From assembly GCA_031267815.1 (NCBI GenBank), contig JAIRYI010000103.1:1-64000 (forward strand): a stretch of DNA of 64,000 nt, given 5' to 3'. Each line of letters starts with the position of its first letter. Position 1 is the stretch's first letter. Source of the stretch: Desulfarculales bacterium. GTDB taxonomy: Bacteria; Desulfobacterota; Desulfarculia; Desulfarculales; Desulfarculaceae. The notes under the pieces are model-generated. The model worked only from the letters and a program-made list of their open reading frames with translations, was not told where the DNA came from and did not search any database. Shown here piece by piece: positions 9,601 to 16,419 of this stretch. A program made the translations under genes and the position numbers.

Positions 9601-9693
9601 ATCCACCCCGTGCATGCCCCGCTTTATCCGATCCAGCGGGCCGGACATGAGATCGCGCAGGCTGAATATGCTAAAAACTTTAAAAACTTCCAT
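6691..9693 (-). CDS. tail tape measure protein
   Basis: 1000 aa. The N-terminal 350 residues contain the tape-measure core pattern (FESAMADVAKVVSF, AAAGQSGVAKNDLALFAEQAAKMGIAFDLS, AGAGPDRVSTAMSSMLTTLAQG). The rest is strongly hydrophobic with many predicted membrane-spanning or alpha-helical stretches (about 400-480, 600-760) and repeated DxISSG/IxGIGESI segments near 770-850. It sets tail length and is probably ejected into the cell envelope. The start follows an AAGAAGGAAGGC stretch. Confidence 0.93.
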   Translation of the reverse strand: MEVFKVFSIFSLRDLMSGPLDRIKRGMHGVDAAAAGLNARMGRLALTMAPLAIAAGAVLGTFGLCATKAMAFESAMADVAKVVSFDSQAEFKAMSKTVLDLSGRLPMAADGIAAIIAAAGQSGVAKNDLALFAEQAAKMGIAFDLSGDQAGQMMANWRAGMDLSLPRVYALADAVNHLSNNMNATAPALGEVLGRVGALGAAAGLAETQVAALGTAMLAAGAGPDRVSTAMSSMLTTLAQGESMSKRSADAFKNLGFSVTQMAKDMQTDAQGTIFKVLQAIADKPKELQLGLLSDAFGDLAIKGISPLLANMGNLSQAFNLVGDSAVYAGSMEAEFAARSKTTENALQLMRNRFNALSITVGNAFLPAIGWLAEKLGLVAEGLRTLTDSPFGQWLLKLLGVAAAAVLSITAFSAAMWGLTKIGPKVVTALAPIKTMIMGLSAPVLALIAVIGLLYAAYQSNFGGMADALNRCCNNIKLVFQGVSAVFASMKGSTGVIRGELAKNIEAAGLTGLVTTVSKAVYRLKLIFGGITEAFQNTGAALYAIFVTPLEKVAELFTWLGGLAGDLGLAIGDMGAKTGPASKNWELLGKILGYGTAVLGGLFIMIKSFRLAIMAFNLVLRVWRIVMLAGTLALKLWRLAVMAARLAGMLMMGLGWVTYFVTQKAAALSGAAAMKTWELAVKGAALAGKLFKGLGLAAVFAAQKGAMLASAVASKAFAAAQWLLNASLLGCPLLWIIAGIMLLAGAAYLIIKNWDAIADFFSWLWDQILGGISEFASYLWGKITGLGESIAGIFSNAWDNITSGIASFASSVWEKITGIGESISNFFGGIDLFECGSRILDTLIDGIISVASKVKDTISGIFETIRDLLPFSDAKEGPLSQLTLSGSRIMTTLAEGAAQGAGQLQKAMAQGLAVVGSGIEGWGDDLSSAAYSLLSPHIPEAGGSGESQSKARNLAGEGRGDTSYTISIANITLPNVKDAKDFWQDLANEIDSFGGGWAAG

Positions 9694-9707
9694 GCCTTCC
9701 TTCTTCC

Positions 9708-9735
9708 TCGTGAAAAATCCGGCGATTTTTCACGA
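9708..9735. repeat. perfect 12-bp stem hairpin before the tape measure gene
   Basis: TCGTGAAAAATC (9708-9719) pairs with GATTTTTCACGA (9724-9735) around a 4-nt loop. It lies between the end of the frameshifted tail chaperone (9739) and the tape measure start (9693), just 5' of the tape measure ribosome-binding region. It may set relative expression of the two genes; no run of U follows it, so a simple terminator is unlikely. Confidence 0.7.
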
Positions 9736-9738
9736 AGC

Positions 9739-10232
9739 CTACAATCTTATTTTCGCGCCCACGCTCTGTCCCTGGGCTTTTATCACCCGTTCCTCGATCC
9801 AGAGCGCTTTTTTCACCTGCCGCCGCCAGCAGTCAATGTCCTCTGACGGCGTCTCATGAAGCCAGAAAGCTATAAGCGCGTCTCCCTGGTCTTCCGTCGT
9901 CAGTTTCCCAGGTCAGGAGCCAGGCCCACCTTTTTAACCAGGGCGTTGGAAAAACTCATAACAAGGGCCGGATACTCTTCCAGAATGGCTAAAAATTCAT
10001 CCTTTTCTTCCGGGTGAATGGTTCCCAGCAACAGATCACGGGCCGCCTGAGAGGGATTCTTGGCCGCGCTATCGCTCAATCGCCGGATTTGGGTTTTAGT
10101 GGGTTTGGAGAAGCGAAAATTTAGATCCACATAGGTATCAGCCCAGGGGTCATGGAAAGAATGCTCAAGAGCCGTATAAGCGCGGCTGTCCGCCGCCGCG
10201 CCGGATTCATTGGTTTCAATGCTTTTGTTCAT
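9739..10232 (-). CDS. tail assembly chaperone, long form made by -1 frameshift
   Basis: Composite of the 110-aa short form plus a 54-codon extension read in the -1 frame from 9903 to a TAG at 9741-9739. The switch point is GGGAAAC (9909-9903) in the correct X XXY YYZ phase directly before the short form's TGA. The extension reads LTTEDQGDALIAFWLHETPS and ends GAKIRL. Two overlapping chaperones joined by a -1 slip just upstream of the tape measure gene are the rule in long-tailed phages (lambda G/GT). The long form should bridge tape measure and tube protein. Confidence 0.85.
9900..10232 (-). CDS. tail assembly chaperone, short form
   Basis: 110 aa, ending ...GLAPDLGN at a TGA (9902-9900). 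Located between the tube gene and the tape measure gene, the invariant position of tail chaperones. Start has CAGGAGATGAC upstream. The N-terminal 20 residues are polar and the core (PTKTQIRRLSDSAAKNPSQA) is helical, fitting the small tail chaperone class (TAC). It should be the abundant product; the long form arises at GGGAAAC. Confidence 0.82.
   Translation of the reverse strand: MNKSIETNESGAAADSRAYTALEHSFHDPWADTYVDLNFRFSKPTKTQIRRLSDSAAKNPSQAARDLLLGTIHPEEKDEFLAILEEYPALVMSFSNALVKKVGLAPDLGN
9903..9909 (-). other. programmed -1 ribosomal frameshift site GGGAAAC
   Basis: Minus-strand heptamer read G GGA AAC in the zero frame, immediately followed by the TGA of the short tail chaperone. Lambda uses the closely similar GGGAAAG at the same place. 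The -1 frame stays open for 54 codons. Confidence 0.88.
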
Positions 10233-10255
10233 GTCATCTCCTGAATTTTAAAAGT

Positions 10256-10714
10256 TTAAAAATTATCTTTTTTGGCCGGAATCCCGTTCCACAGAATGGG
10301 TTCCAGAATGGTAAATTCGCAGGTGATGGCGGAAACTCTGTCATCGCCCTGGCTGCCGCCCCCGCCGTCAAATTTGGTGATGCGGCAGGATTTCAGGGTA
10401 TCCACAATTTCCGGCATGTCATGATTGGCGTAAGCCACTATGATCACAAACGGCTCGTGGTCATAGATGCCGCTGCCGTGAGGGCTGGCCGCCAGCGAAA
10501 TTTTGAGCTTTTCCCACTCGTCCCGATCCATCACAAACGAACCGCTGGCCGCGTAGTTGCCGCGCCCGTAGCCGCGGGGCAGAGAACCTCTGCCATAATG
10601 GGCGGTTATGGGCTGCTCGTCCGAATATTTGATCTCAGTTATGCCCGCCACCATGCCGTCCTGAAGCACAACACTGACGCCTTCCCAGTCATATAAATTT
10701 CCGTTAATCGCCAT
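10256..10714 (-). CDS. tail tube protein (Mu M-like)
   Basis: 152 aa. Begins MAINGNLYDWEGVSVVLQDG and has the tube pattern of alternating beta strands with SARGKxxRGYGRGNYAASGSF-like turn and a C-terminal AITCEFTILEP strand. It follows the sheath gene with one extra gene between them. Hexameric rings of this protein make the tail channel. Confidence 0.82.
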   Translation of the reverse strand: MAINGNLYDWEGVSVVLQDGMVAGITEIKYSDEQPITAHYGRGSLPRGYGRGNYAASGSFVMDRDEWEKLKISLAASPHGSGIYDHEPFVIIVAYANHDMPEIVDTLKSCRITKFDGGGGSQGDDRVSAITCEFTILEPILWNGIPAKKDNF

Positions 10715-10717
10715 GAT

Positions 10718-11317
10718 TCACTTCCTTTCGCCAATATTTGCCGTATTACTGAAAATCACTTCCAGAAAGTGCATTGACGCTTTGGAAGCAAGAGCGGAAC
10801 ACTTCTGGCCGCCGCACATGGAAAAATGATGATAAATAGAGCCGCCGGAAGTGCTTAAGGACAGGGTGAGATTATTTCCTTCCTCCGCTGAAGCTCCGCA
10901 CACCTGGCAGCGCGGGGCGGTATTGGCTTCCGCCTTTGCCTTCATCGGCGGCGCAACGCTTGCCGGTTCCTGGGCAAGAGTTCGGGGTGCGACAATCTTC
11001 TCCTGGGTTCGTCTTTTGGCCGCGGCCGCGCTCTTTTCACGGCAGGGGTAGCACACGCGATACAGGGTGCCGTCAGGCTTTTCTTCATGCGGAACCGGTT
11101 TTTTGCAACGGCCGCAGATTATAGGAGCCTGGGCCGGCTCAGCCGCCGGCCGGCTCTCGCCCGGTTCACGAAACACCGGGCCGGAGCAGTCCCGGCATTG
11201 CAGATATTCCTCTTTGCCCTGATTGCCCCGGCTGATGTATATCTCACAGCCGGCAGCATCGGGAAAGCTCAGCTTTTCATCATGTACACATACATAAGGC
11301 TTACTTATCTTCGCCAT
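10718..11317 (-). CDS. zinc-ribbon protein between tail sheath and tube genes
   Basis: 199 aa with three Cys-pair clusters: LQCRDCSG (about residue 40), ICGRCKKP followed by YRVCYPCREK (about 67-95), and RCQVCGAS followed by FSMCGGQKC (about 135-170). These are arranged like three treble-clef or ribbon zinc sites separated by Lys/Ala-rich linkers. No tail-structural family is recognised. In Mu the sheath and tube genes are adjacent, so this is an insertion in the tail operon. It may bind nucleic acid or act as an assembly or regulatory protein; function unknown. Confidence 0.7.
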   Translation of the reverse strand: MAKISKPYVCVHDEKLSFPDAAGCEIYISRGNQGKEEYLQCRDCSGPVFREPGESRPAAEPAQAPIICGRCKKPVPHEEKPDGTLYRVCYPCREKSAAAAKRRTQEKIVAPRTLAQEPASVAPPMKAKAEANTAPRCQVCGASAEEGNNLTLSLSTSGGSIYHHFSMCGGQKCSALASKASMHFLEVIFSNTANIGERK

Positions 11318-11329
11318 AACGCTCCCTTC

Positions 11330-13009
11330 TTAAGCCAGCCGGGGATCAAAGCTGCTGCCCGCGTACACATAAGAGGCAAAAAGCTTGATCTGGCGGATAA
11401 TGGGTATGCCGATCAAGGTCATTTCCACCGCCACCCCGTTGTTTACAATGTCCTGGCCGGAGGGAATTTCCACCGCATAGGCCGCCATTTCCCTGGGTAT
11501 GGCCTTAGTCATGGTGTCCAGGGCATTCTCAATCTGGGCTTTCAAGTAAGCCAGGCCTCCCTTACCCGAAGGGACCAGCGGATCGCCCGCCTCGTCATAC
11601 ATGCTTTTTAAAGCGGCAATCCGGGCCAGGCGCACCGCCTTGAAAACCACCCGCAAGACCTCTTCATAGCGGAAATCGCTGGTATCATCGGCCATAGTCC
11701 GGGAATCTCCCCAGTAAGCGCCTTTTAAGCCAGCGTACTTTTTGGCGGTCAGGTATCCGGCATCCTCAATTACTGTCTGCACCGCCTCCCAGCCTTCCGG
11801 CAGCTCGCCCTGGCTCACCGGGCCGTCCTTTACCCGGCCGGTGGCCCGCTGCACTGGCAGGGACATAACCCGGCCCGCCTGCAATCCGGCCCAGGAGCGG
11901 ATTTTGCGCTCCCCGCCCGCATCCGATATTTCCCCGAACTGGGCGCAGACCTGGACAGAACGCCCGGCGAAATCCGCCTTTTCCGCCAGCAGATAAGCGG
12001 CAAAGTCGTTTAAATCCTCATTATCATGGGGCAGGCGGGCTTCCATTTTGAAGTAAGTGGGCCGGTGCAGATTCCACAGTTCGTCGGTTTTAGCCTGAGC
12101 AGCTGACCAGTCCACGCTGTCGGTCGGCCCCACCACCTGGACAAACTCCACGTCATACAGAGCCAGGGGGCTTTCCAGGGCGGTCATTACGTCCACGATC
12201 GACGGAGCCGGAGGCAGCAGCCGGCAAGTGTAGGTCACGCCTCCGCTATACTCGTCAGCCGGGAAGGTTACCGTCACCCCGTAATCGGCCAGAGTTACCG
12301 CCCCGTCTGCCGGAATGGTGCGGGTTTTGAGAAAATTGTCCCCGCCGTCCACCGACAGCTGATAGGTTCCCTCATTGCGGCCGCCGGGCTTGACTATTTG
12401 CACCACCAGCTCCGCCCCGGCCAGCACTTCACCGCTTACCGTTATCATGGGGCTTTTTTCCAAGCCAAATCGTTCCATCGGGCCAATTGCGGTTCTGACC
12501 GTCACCCGGAAAATCGCGCCTGCCTCCAGGGTGGCTCCTGCCGGGAAAAGCAGGGTGGCCCCGCTGTCTCCCAAAGGCAAAGAGGCGGCGGAAGTTACGC
12601 TGGAACTGGTGAACCCGCCGTTAAAAGATAAAGAAAGCGCGGCGGTGCCCAGATCTCCCTCAGCGGTCACGATAGCCACAATGTCAGCGTTTTTTTGAGC
12701 CACCCCGATGGTGGCAGCCTTGACGCTTGAGCCTATGATATGCGGCTGGCTGATATAGCCTCCGCTCTGCCCGGCCACCGGCACCGCCACCAGCACCGGC
12801 TCCTGTCCGCCAGTCACCAAAACGTCGCGGATACGATCCACCAGGGGGCCGCTGCCCAGCATGGCTTTAAGGTCGCTGCGCTTGCCGATCAGATAAGCTT
12901 TACCCACTTCACCTTTAGAGCAGACTCCGGCGAAGATAGCCGAACCGTCCACTCCGCCCGGAGCCAGGCCCGAAGTTCCGTCAACCAGATATTCCAATAC
13001 ATCGCCCAT
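11330..13009 (-). CDS. contractile tail sheath protein (Mu L-like)
   Basis: 559 aa. Starts MGDVLEYLVDGTSGLAPGGVDG and carries the sheath-type central beta domains (VTYTCRLLPPAPSIVDVMTALESPLALYDVEFVQVVGPTD) and a C-terminal helical domain (RYEEVLRVVFKAVRLARIAALKSMYDEAGDPL, KAQIENALDTMTKAIPREM) ending in a beta strand that links subunits. Shows that the phage is a myovirus. SD AAGGGAG-type upstream of the next gene; this gene follows the small 13014-13406 ORF by 4 nt. Confidence 0.87.
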   Translation of the reverse strand: MGDVLEYLVDGTSGLAPGGVDGSAIFAGVCSKGEVGKAYLIGKRSDLKAMLGSGPLVDRIRDVLVTGGQEPVLVAVPVAGQSGGYISQPHIIGSSVKAATIGVAQKNADIVAIVTAEGDLGTAALSLSFNGGFTSSSVTSAASLPLGDSGATLLFPAGATLEAGAIFRVTVRTAIGPMERFGLEKSPMITVSGEVLAGAELVVQIVKPGGRNEGTYQLSVDGGDNFLKTRTIPADGAVTLADYGVTVTFPADEYSGGVTYTCRLLPPAPSIVDVMTALESPLALYDVEFVQVVGPTDSVDWSAAQAKTDELWNLHRPTYFKMEARLPHDNEDLNDFAAYLLAEKADFAGRSVQVCAQFGEISDAGGERKIRSWAGLQAGRVMSLPVQRATGRVKDGPVSQGELPEGWEAVQTVIEDAGYLTAKKYAGLKGAYWGDSRTMADDTSDFRYEEVLRVVFKAVRLARIAALKSMYDEAGDPLVPSGKGGLAYLKAQIENALDTMTKAIPREMAAYAVEIPSGQDIVNNGVAVEMTLIGIPIIRQIKLFASYVYAGSSFDPRLA

Positions 13010-13013
13010 AGCC

Positions 13014-13406
13014 TTATCCTCCTATGCGCCGGTTTTTCAGGCGGGCCAGCCCGGTTTTATAGTCCGCCTCGCTTACCATTTTTCCCGGCTCCCAGCCCAT
13101 CAGCCGATGCAGTGCCGCACTCTGCCAGGTCGGCAGCCGCATAGCCTCTGACAGCTCCGTGATGGAAAGCAGATGGGCAACCCCTGGCTTCAACATTGCC
13201 GGATCACCCTTTCCCTCGTTCAGAGGAGCTGTGGCGCTTTCCTGGGCCGGATTTGCTATATTGTCCGGCCCAGGAAGTTCGACCTCCGGAGCCGGGGAAC
13301 CCGAATCGGTGTTATCCGCCTCCGGCGGAGTCAGCGGAGTTACCTCTGAAGCCGGGAGTATGGTTTCTTCCGGGGGCGGAGTCTGAATTTCTTTACTTTT
13401 CGCCAT
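13014..13406 (-). CDS. small phage protein before the sheath gene, unknown function
   Basis: 130 aa. The first 70 residues are Pro/Glu/Ser-rich and probably disordered; the last 60 form a compact unit (LSITELSEAMRLPTWQSAAL, HRLMGWEPGKMVSEADYK, RLKNRRIGG). Similar compact domains occur in small proteins of Mu-like head-tail regions, but I cannot name a family. It has an AAAGGAG site whose sequence overlaps the stop codon region of the preceding frameshifted gene. Confidence 0.6.
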   Translation of the reverse strand: MAKSKEIQTPPPEETILPASEVTPLTPPEADNTDSGSPAPEVELPGPDNIANPAQESATAPLNEGKGDPAMLKPGVAHLLSITELSEAMRLPTWQSAALHRLMGWEPGKMVSEADYKTGLARLKNRRIGG

Positions 13407-13410
13407 AAAA

Positions 13411-13943
13411 TTATGCTCCTTTTGCGCCTACTCTCGGCGCTGTAATATCGAAACTGCTGATAAGGTCTTGCGCCTCTTCCCTGGTGACGCGACCGCTAAA
13501 AATTATGGTAAACAAAGTGTTTACGTTAGTAAAAATCACAATTGAGGTCGCACCTAACCGCTTAGTAGGCTCCTCTTTGCTGAATTCCGCCCCGGCTGTC
13601 CGGATTTTACCCAGTTGCCCCGGGCGTCATTCGCACCCGCCGGCAGAGCGGCGATAAAGTCATATTCAAACGTTTCCAGCCAGACCTCGGAATCGGCATA
13701 CACCCGCGCCGTTACCTCCAGGCGCGTTTCATATAATTCCGTCTTGGTGGTCTGCCGGCTGTCTTGCCGGGTGACCGCCAGCCTGCGCCCGCTGCGGGTG
13801 TAGGTCATGGGCTGGAAATCCACTTCCACCCGAGGCCGGGGCAGGGTCAAGTTGTCCGCCGCCGATACGTCGCTAACCCGGCCTTCCGCCAAGCCCGCCG
13901 CCAGCGCGGCATCTTTGATAGTCTGCATGGCAAAACTTCTCAC
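13411..13943 (-). CDS. Mu gp37-like (DUF1834-type) tail protein, split by a -1 frame change
   Basis: The zero frame gives 129 aa ending at 13554 (…GRNSAKRSLLSG). A -1 shift near 13581-13590 (CCGGGGCGG context) continues in an open frame for about 58 codons: EFSKEEPTKRLGATSIVIFT, then NVNTLFTIIFSGRVTREEAQ, ending VGAKGA at TAA 13413-13411, right beside the next gene's ribosome-binding site. The joined protein of about 180 aa would match the usual size. Either an indel or a programmed shift; no classic slippery heptamer is present. Start is GTG at 13943 (overlapping the previous stop) or ATG at 13928. Confidence 0.7.
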
Positions 13944-14467
13944 TTAAAAGCCCCGCTGAAAAAATCGTTGATCGTGTCCGCCACTTCCTGGCGGTCTTCC
14001 TTGCTGATGCCCAAATAGGGCCGGGCCGGAATTGTAATCTTATGGCCTTTCCCGGCCATGCCTCCCAGCTGATGGATCCTGGCGTATTTGACATTCGATC
14101 CCACCAGAACCGAATCCCCGTTTACCTCGCTGGTAATGGAATTGCGCAGCCGCGCGGTGTCGGTAAGGGTTTTGCCTCCCCCCTTACGGCCTTTTTTGAG
14201 TATCTTGCCGCTGCCTTTCAAAATCCTGCCCTTGGCGTCCCGCTTGACCGCGCTTTTTTGAGTTTTCATCGCCATGGTGCGCTGAGAAGGCTTCCACTTA
14301 TTGCCTTTCGGGTCTTCTTCATCCTGGAAACGTTTTATAGCGCCGGACACCAAAACCTCGCCTACCGCCTCTAAAAGTATGGCTTTCTGACTCTTCAGCT
14401 TTTTTGAAAACTTGTTCAGAGCCTTGTCAAAGCCGCCCCACTTCAGAGACACCCCGCTGCTTGCCAT
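13940..14467 (-). CDS. virion morphogenesis / tail completion protein (Mu G, P2 S type)
   Basis: 175 aa from ATG 14467 (a TTG at 14473 is an alternative). Very basic centre (MAMKTQKSAVKRDAKGRILK, KKGRKGGGKTLTDTARLRNS) then SVLVGSNVKYARIHQLGG, the hallmark 'v.vGs...YA.ihq.Gg' of the family. It caps the tail or completes the head-tail join. Overlaps both neighbours by a few bases, in the same operon as capsid and sheath. Confidence 0.85.
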   Translation of the reverse strand: MASSGVSLKWGGFDKALNKFSKKLKSQKAILLEAVGEVLVSGAIKRFQDEEDPKGNKWKPSQRTMAMKTQKSAVKRDAKGRILKGSGKILKKGRKGGGKTLTDTARLRNSITSEVNGDSVLVGSNVKYARIHQLGGMAGKGHKITIPARPYLGISKEDRQEVADTINDFFSGAFK

Positions 14468-14469
14468 GC

Positions 14470-14901
14470 TCAAAACCCCCGGAAATCAAAGATCGGTTTG
14501 CCGGTCACCACTGCCACGCTGGGGTCTTCATAATCATCAGCGTCCTCCGCCGCGTCCAGCGACAGCTTGAGCTTGCCGGTGGCCAGCTTTTCCAGCATTT
14601 CCGTGGCCCGCTTCCATTCCTTTTGCAGGGGTATCCACTCGTTGTCCGTGCTGGCCTCGCTGCTTACCAGGGTGGTCACCGCCTCCGCTGTCCGGTATGC
14701 CGCCATAACCGCCGCAATATATCGCACCAGCGCCGGCACCATCGGCCAGGGCAGAGGGTACCGTCGGCTCAGCATATCTAAAATTTCTCCGGACACCGCC
14801 GCAATTGTTCGCTCCGCCAAGCCGGGATTCTGCTGCTCGCAGGCATCCAAAAAGGCGGCCAGCAGATAATCTTTCAGGTTGTCCGTGGTACACAAAAACA
14901 T
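14470..14901 (-). CDS. DUF1320 (Mu gp36-like) head-tail connector protein
   Basis: 143 aa. FLCTTDNLKDYLLAAFLDACE at the start, then a helical bundle and RRYPLPWPMVPALVRYIAAV, the DUF1320 pattern with the conserved Arg-Tyr-Pro-Leu-Pro turn. Expected to act as adaptor between head and tail. First gene after the capsid hairpin at 14927-14969. Confidence 0.82.
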   Translation of the reverse strand: MFLCTTDNLKDYLLAAFLDACEQQNPGLAERTIAAVSGEILDMLSRRYPLPWPMVPALVRYIAAVMAAYRTAEAVTTLVSSEASTDNEWIPLQKEWKRATEMLEKLATGKLKLSLDAAEDADDYEDPSVAVVTGKPIFDFRGF

Positions 14902-14926
14902 TATGGCAATGTCCTTTTAAGCGGGG

Positions 14927-14969
14927 CCATTACCGGAGGAGCGAGGAGTAAGCACTCCTCCGGTAATGG
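14927..14969. repeat. perfect 15-bp stem hairpin after the capsid gene
   Basis: CCATTACCGGAGGAG (14927-14941) and its exact reverse complement (14955-14969) flank a 13-nt loop. It lies in the 105-nt gap between capsid stop (15007) and gp36 start. A 25-codon reading frame (ATG overlapping the capsid TGA, ending at 14930) runs into it and may be a remnant or a leader. The hairpin is placed to end or stabilise the abundant capsid mRNA; no U-run follows. Confidence 0.75.
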
Positions 14970-15006
14970 TTATTCCCCTTCATCGGCGCTGTTGGGCCGG
15001 TTTTCA

Positions 15007-16002
15007 TCAATTCACCGCTATACACTTGCAAGCGGCCCGCGAAGGCCGCACCGGCAAAGGTTTAGTCTGACCGATTAAAGTAATTCCGGAATCGTCATCC
15101 CGGGCCACCGGCACGATGTGCATGGGCACCGCCGCGTTTTTGGCGGAAATGCTGTCGATAGCGCAGTAGTACACCGTGCCCGGCTGATCCGCAGCCACCG
15201 CCAGCAGAGTTTGGGAGGCAAGCTTGTCCACCCAGGCAGCGCCCGTAGGTGAGGGATATTTCTCATACATAAAGCGGATGACAAAGGCCCCCACCATGAT
15301 TTTCCCCTCGGAAAGCTCCAGCCGGTAAGGATGGCTGCCGGTGGTGGTCATGCTGGCGTTGACTATATCCATCAGCACCGAAGCCACATCCGCGCCCGCT
15401 AAGAATTCCACCCGGCCCCCCAGGCCCGACTCCTGAATTTTCTGGGCCATGCCCTGCAAAAGATTAAAAAGCGCTGACAAAGAACTGGCCGCCGTCAATG
15501 TGGCCGCCGGGGTATAACTTTGCACCGGGCCATAGTCCACCTCGTAGACTTCGTTCCTTCCGCCTTCCAGTTGCACCGGCCAGCTCACCTTGCCCAGATT
15601 CAGCACCACAGAGCAGATAGCTTCCGTGGTGTTGCGGGAGGTCATCCGTATATGCTCTATTTTGTTTTGCCTCCAGGCTTCCACCGCTTGCGGCTGTTCC
15701 AGCAGGGCCCGCAAATCGTTAAGCTCCGAAGCGGAAACATTGACCTTGACCTTGACCGGCAAGGGTGCGATAAATTGGGCTTCAAAGCTCTCCCCGGCCA
15801 GACTGACCGGGGTGCCGTCGCGCCGCACCAGAGGCACGGTCTGAGCCACCTGCTGCAGATCAGCCAGGCCCAGCATGGGCAGAGGATGCGTGGGCCGGTT
15901 TTTGAAATAACTGTCCATGATGGTCGTGGCCATGGGCGGCAGGGCGGTCAAGGTTTTTACTATGGCCGCCGGGCTGAAAATATTACGTAAAGTTGCCAGC
16001 AT
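15007..16002 (-). CDS. major capsid protein (lambda E-like, HK97 fold)
   Basis: 331 aa. N-terminal SPAAIVKTLTALPPMATTIMDSYF, then VPLVRRDGTPVSLAGES and PLPVKVKVNVSASELNDLRAL, typical of Phage_cap_E. The preceding small gene looks like the partner decoration protein (D-E pair). Order protease-D-E is that of lambda rather than of Mu, so the head module is a hybrid with Mu-type tail and transposition modules. Confidence 0.85.
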   Translation of the reverse strand: MLATLRNIFSPAAIVKTLTALPPMATTIMDSYFKNRPTHPLPMLGLADLQQVAQTVPLVRRDGTPVSLAGESFEAQFIAPLPVKVKVNVSASELNDLRALLEQPQAVEAWRQNKIEHIRMTSRNTTEAICSVVLNLGKVSWPVQLEGGRNEVYEVDYGPVQSYTPAATLTAASSLSALFNLLQGMAQKIQESGLGGRVEFLAGADVASVLMDIVNASMTTTGSHPYRLELSEGKIMVGAFVIRFMYEKYPSPTGAAWVDKLASQTLLAVAADQPGTVYYCAIDSISAKNAAVPMHIVPVARDDDSGITLIGQTKPLPVRPSRAACKCIAVN

Positions 16003-16011
16003 AAATTCTCC

Positions 16012-16407
16012 TTAAACGGCATAAATGCCGGATTGTTTTAGTATTTCCACCACCACGTCCAAGTTGGCCGGGCCCGCCCATTGCAGCAGGCTGGTCTTGA
16101 CCGTGCCATGCACTAAGCAGATGGCGCTGGTTTCCGCCGGCTCCCCGCCGGGATCACAGGGCTTGTCCACCACCGCGCAGGGTAAAAACGTGTCCGCGCT
16201 GCCCCAGGGCTTGAAGGTGAAACCTATAACTACATTCACCTCGTTAATCTCCTGGGTTATATCCACCCGCCGCAGCAGGGTTCCCACCGCCAAAGGCGCG
16301 GTCACGCTCTCGTCCAGGGGCAGGGCGTGAATAATCGCCGGATGATCATCGGTGGCGGCCCGCTGGCCGGAAATCTTGGTTTTGCCTAAAACGCCTTCGT
16401 TGGCCAT
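16012..16407 (-). CDS. head decoration protein (lambda D-like)
   Basis: 131 aa, between protease and capsid genes. Begins MANEGVLGKTKISGQRAATD, central LPLDESVTAPLAVGTLLRRV and end AICLVHGTVKTSLLQWAGPA, a beta-tulip-like pattern with the conserved 'vG.ll......' and 'vhG.v....l' strands. Would bind capsid three-fold axes and stabilise the expanded shell. Strong AAGGAG-type site upstream. Confidence 0.75.
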   Translation of the reverse strand: MANEGVLGKTKISGQRAATDDHPAIIHALPLDESVTAPLAVGTLLRRVDITQEINEVNVVIGFTFKPWGSADTFLPCAVVDKPCDPGGEPAETSAICLVHGTVKTSLLQWAGPANLDVVVEILKQSGIYAV

Positions 16408-16419
16408 ATGTTTTTCTCC

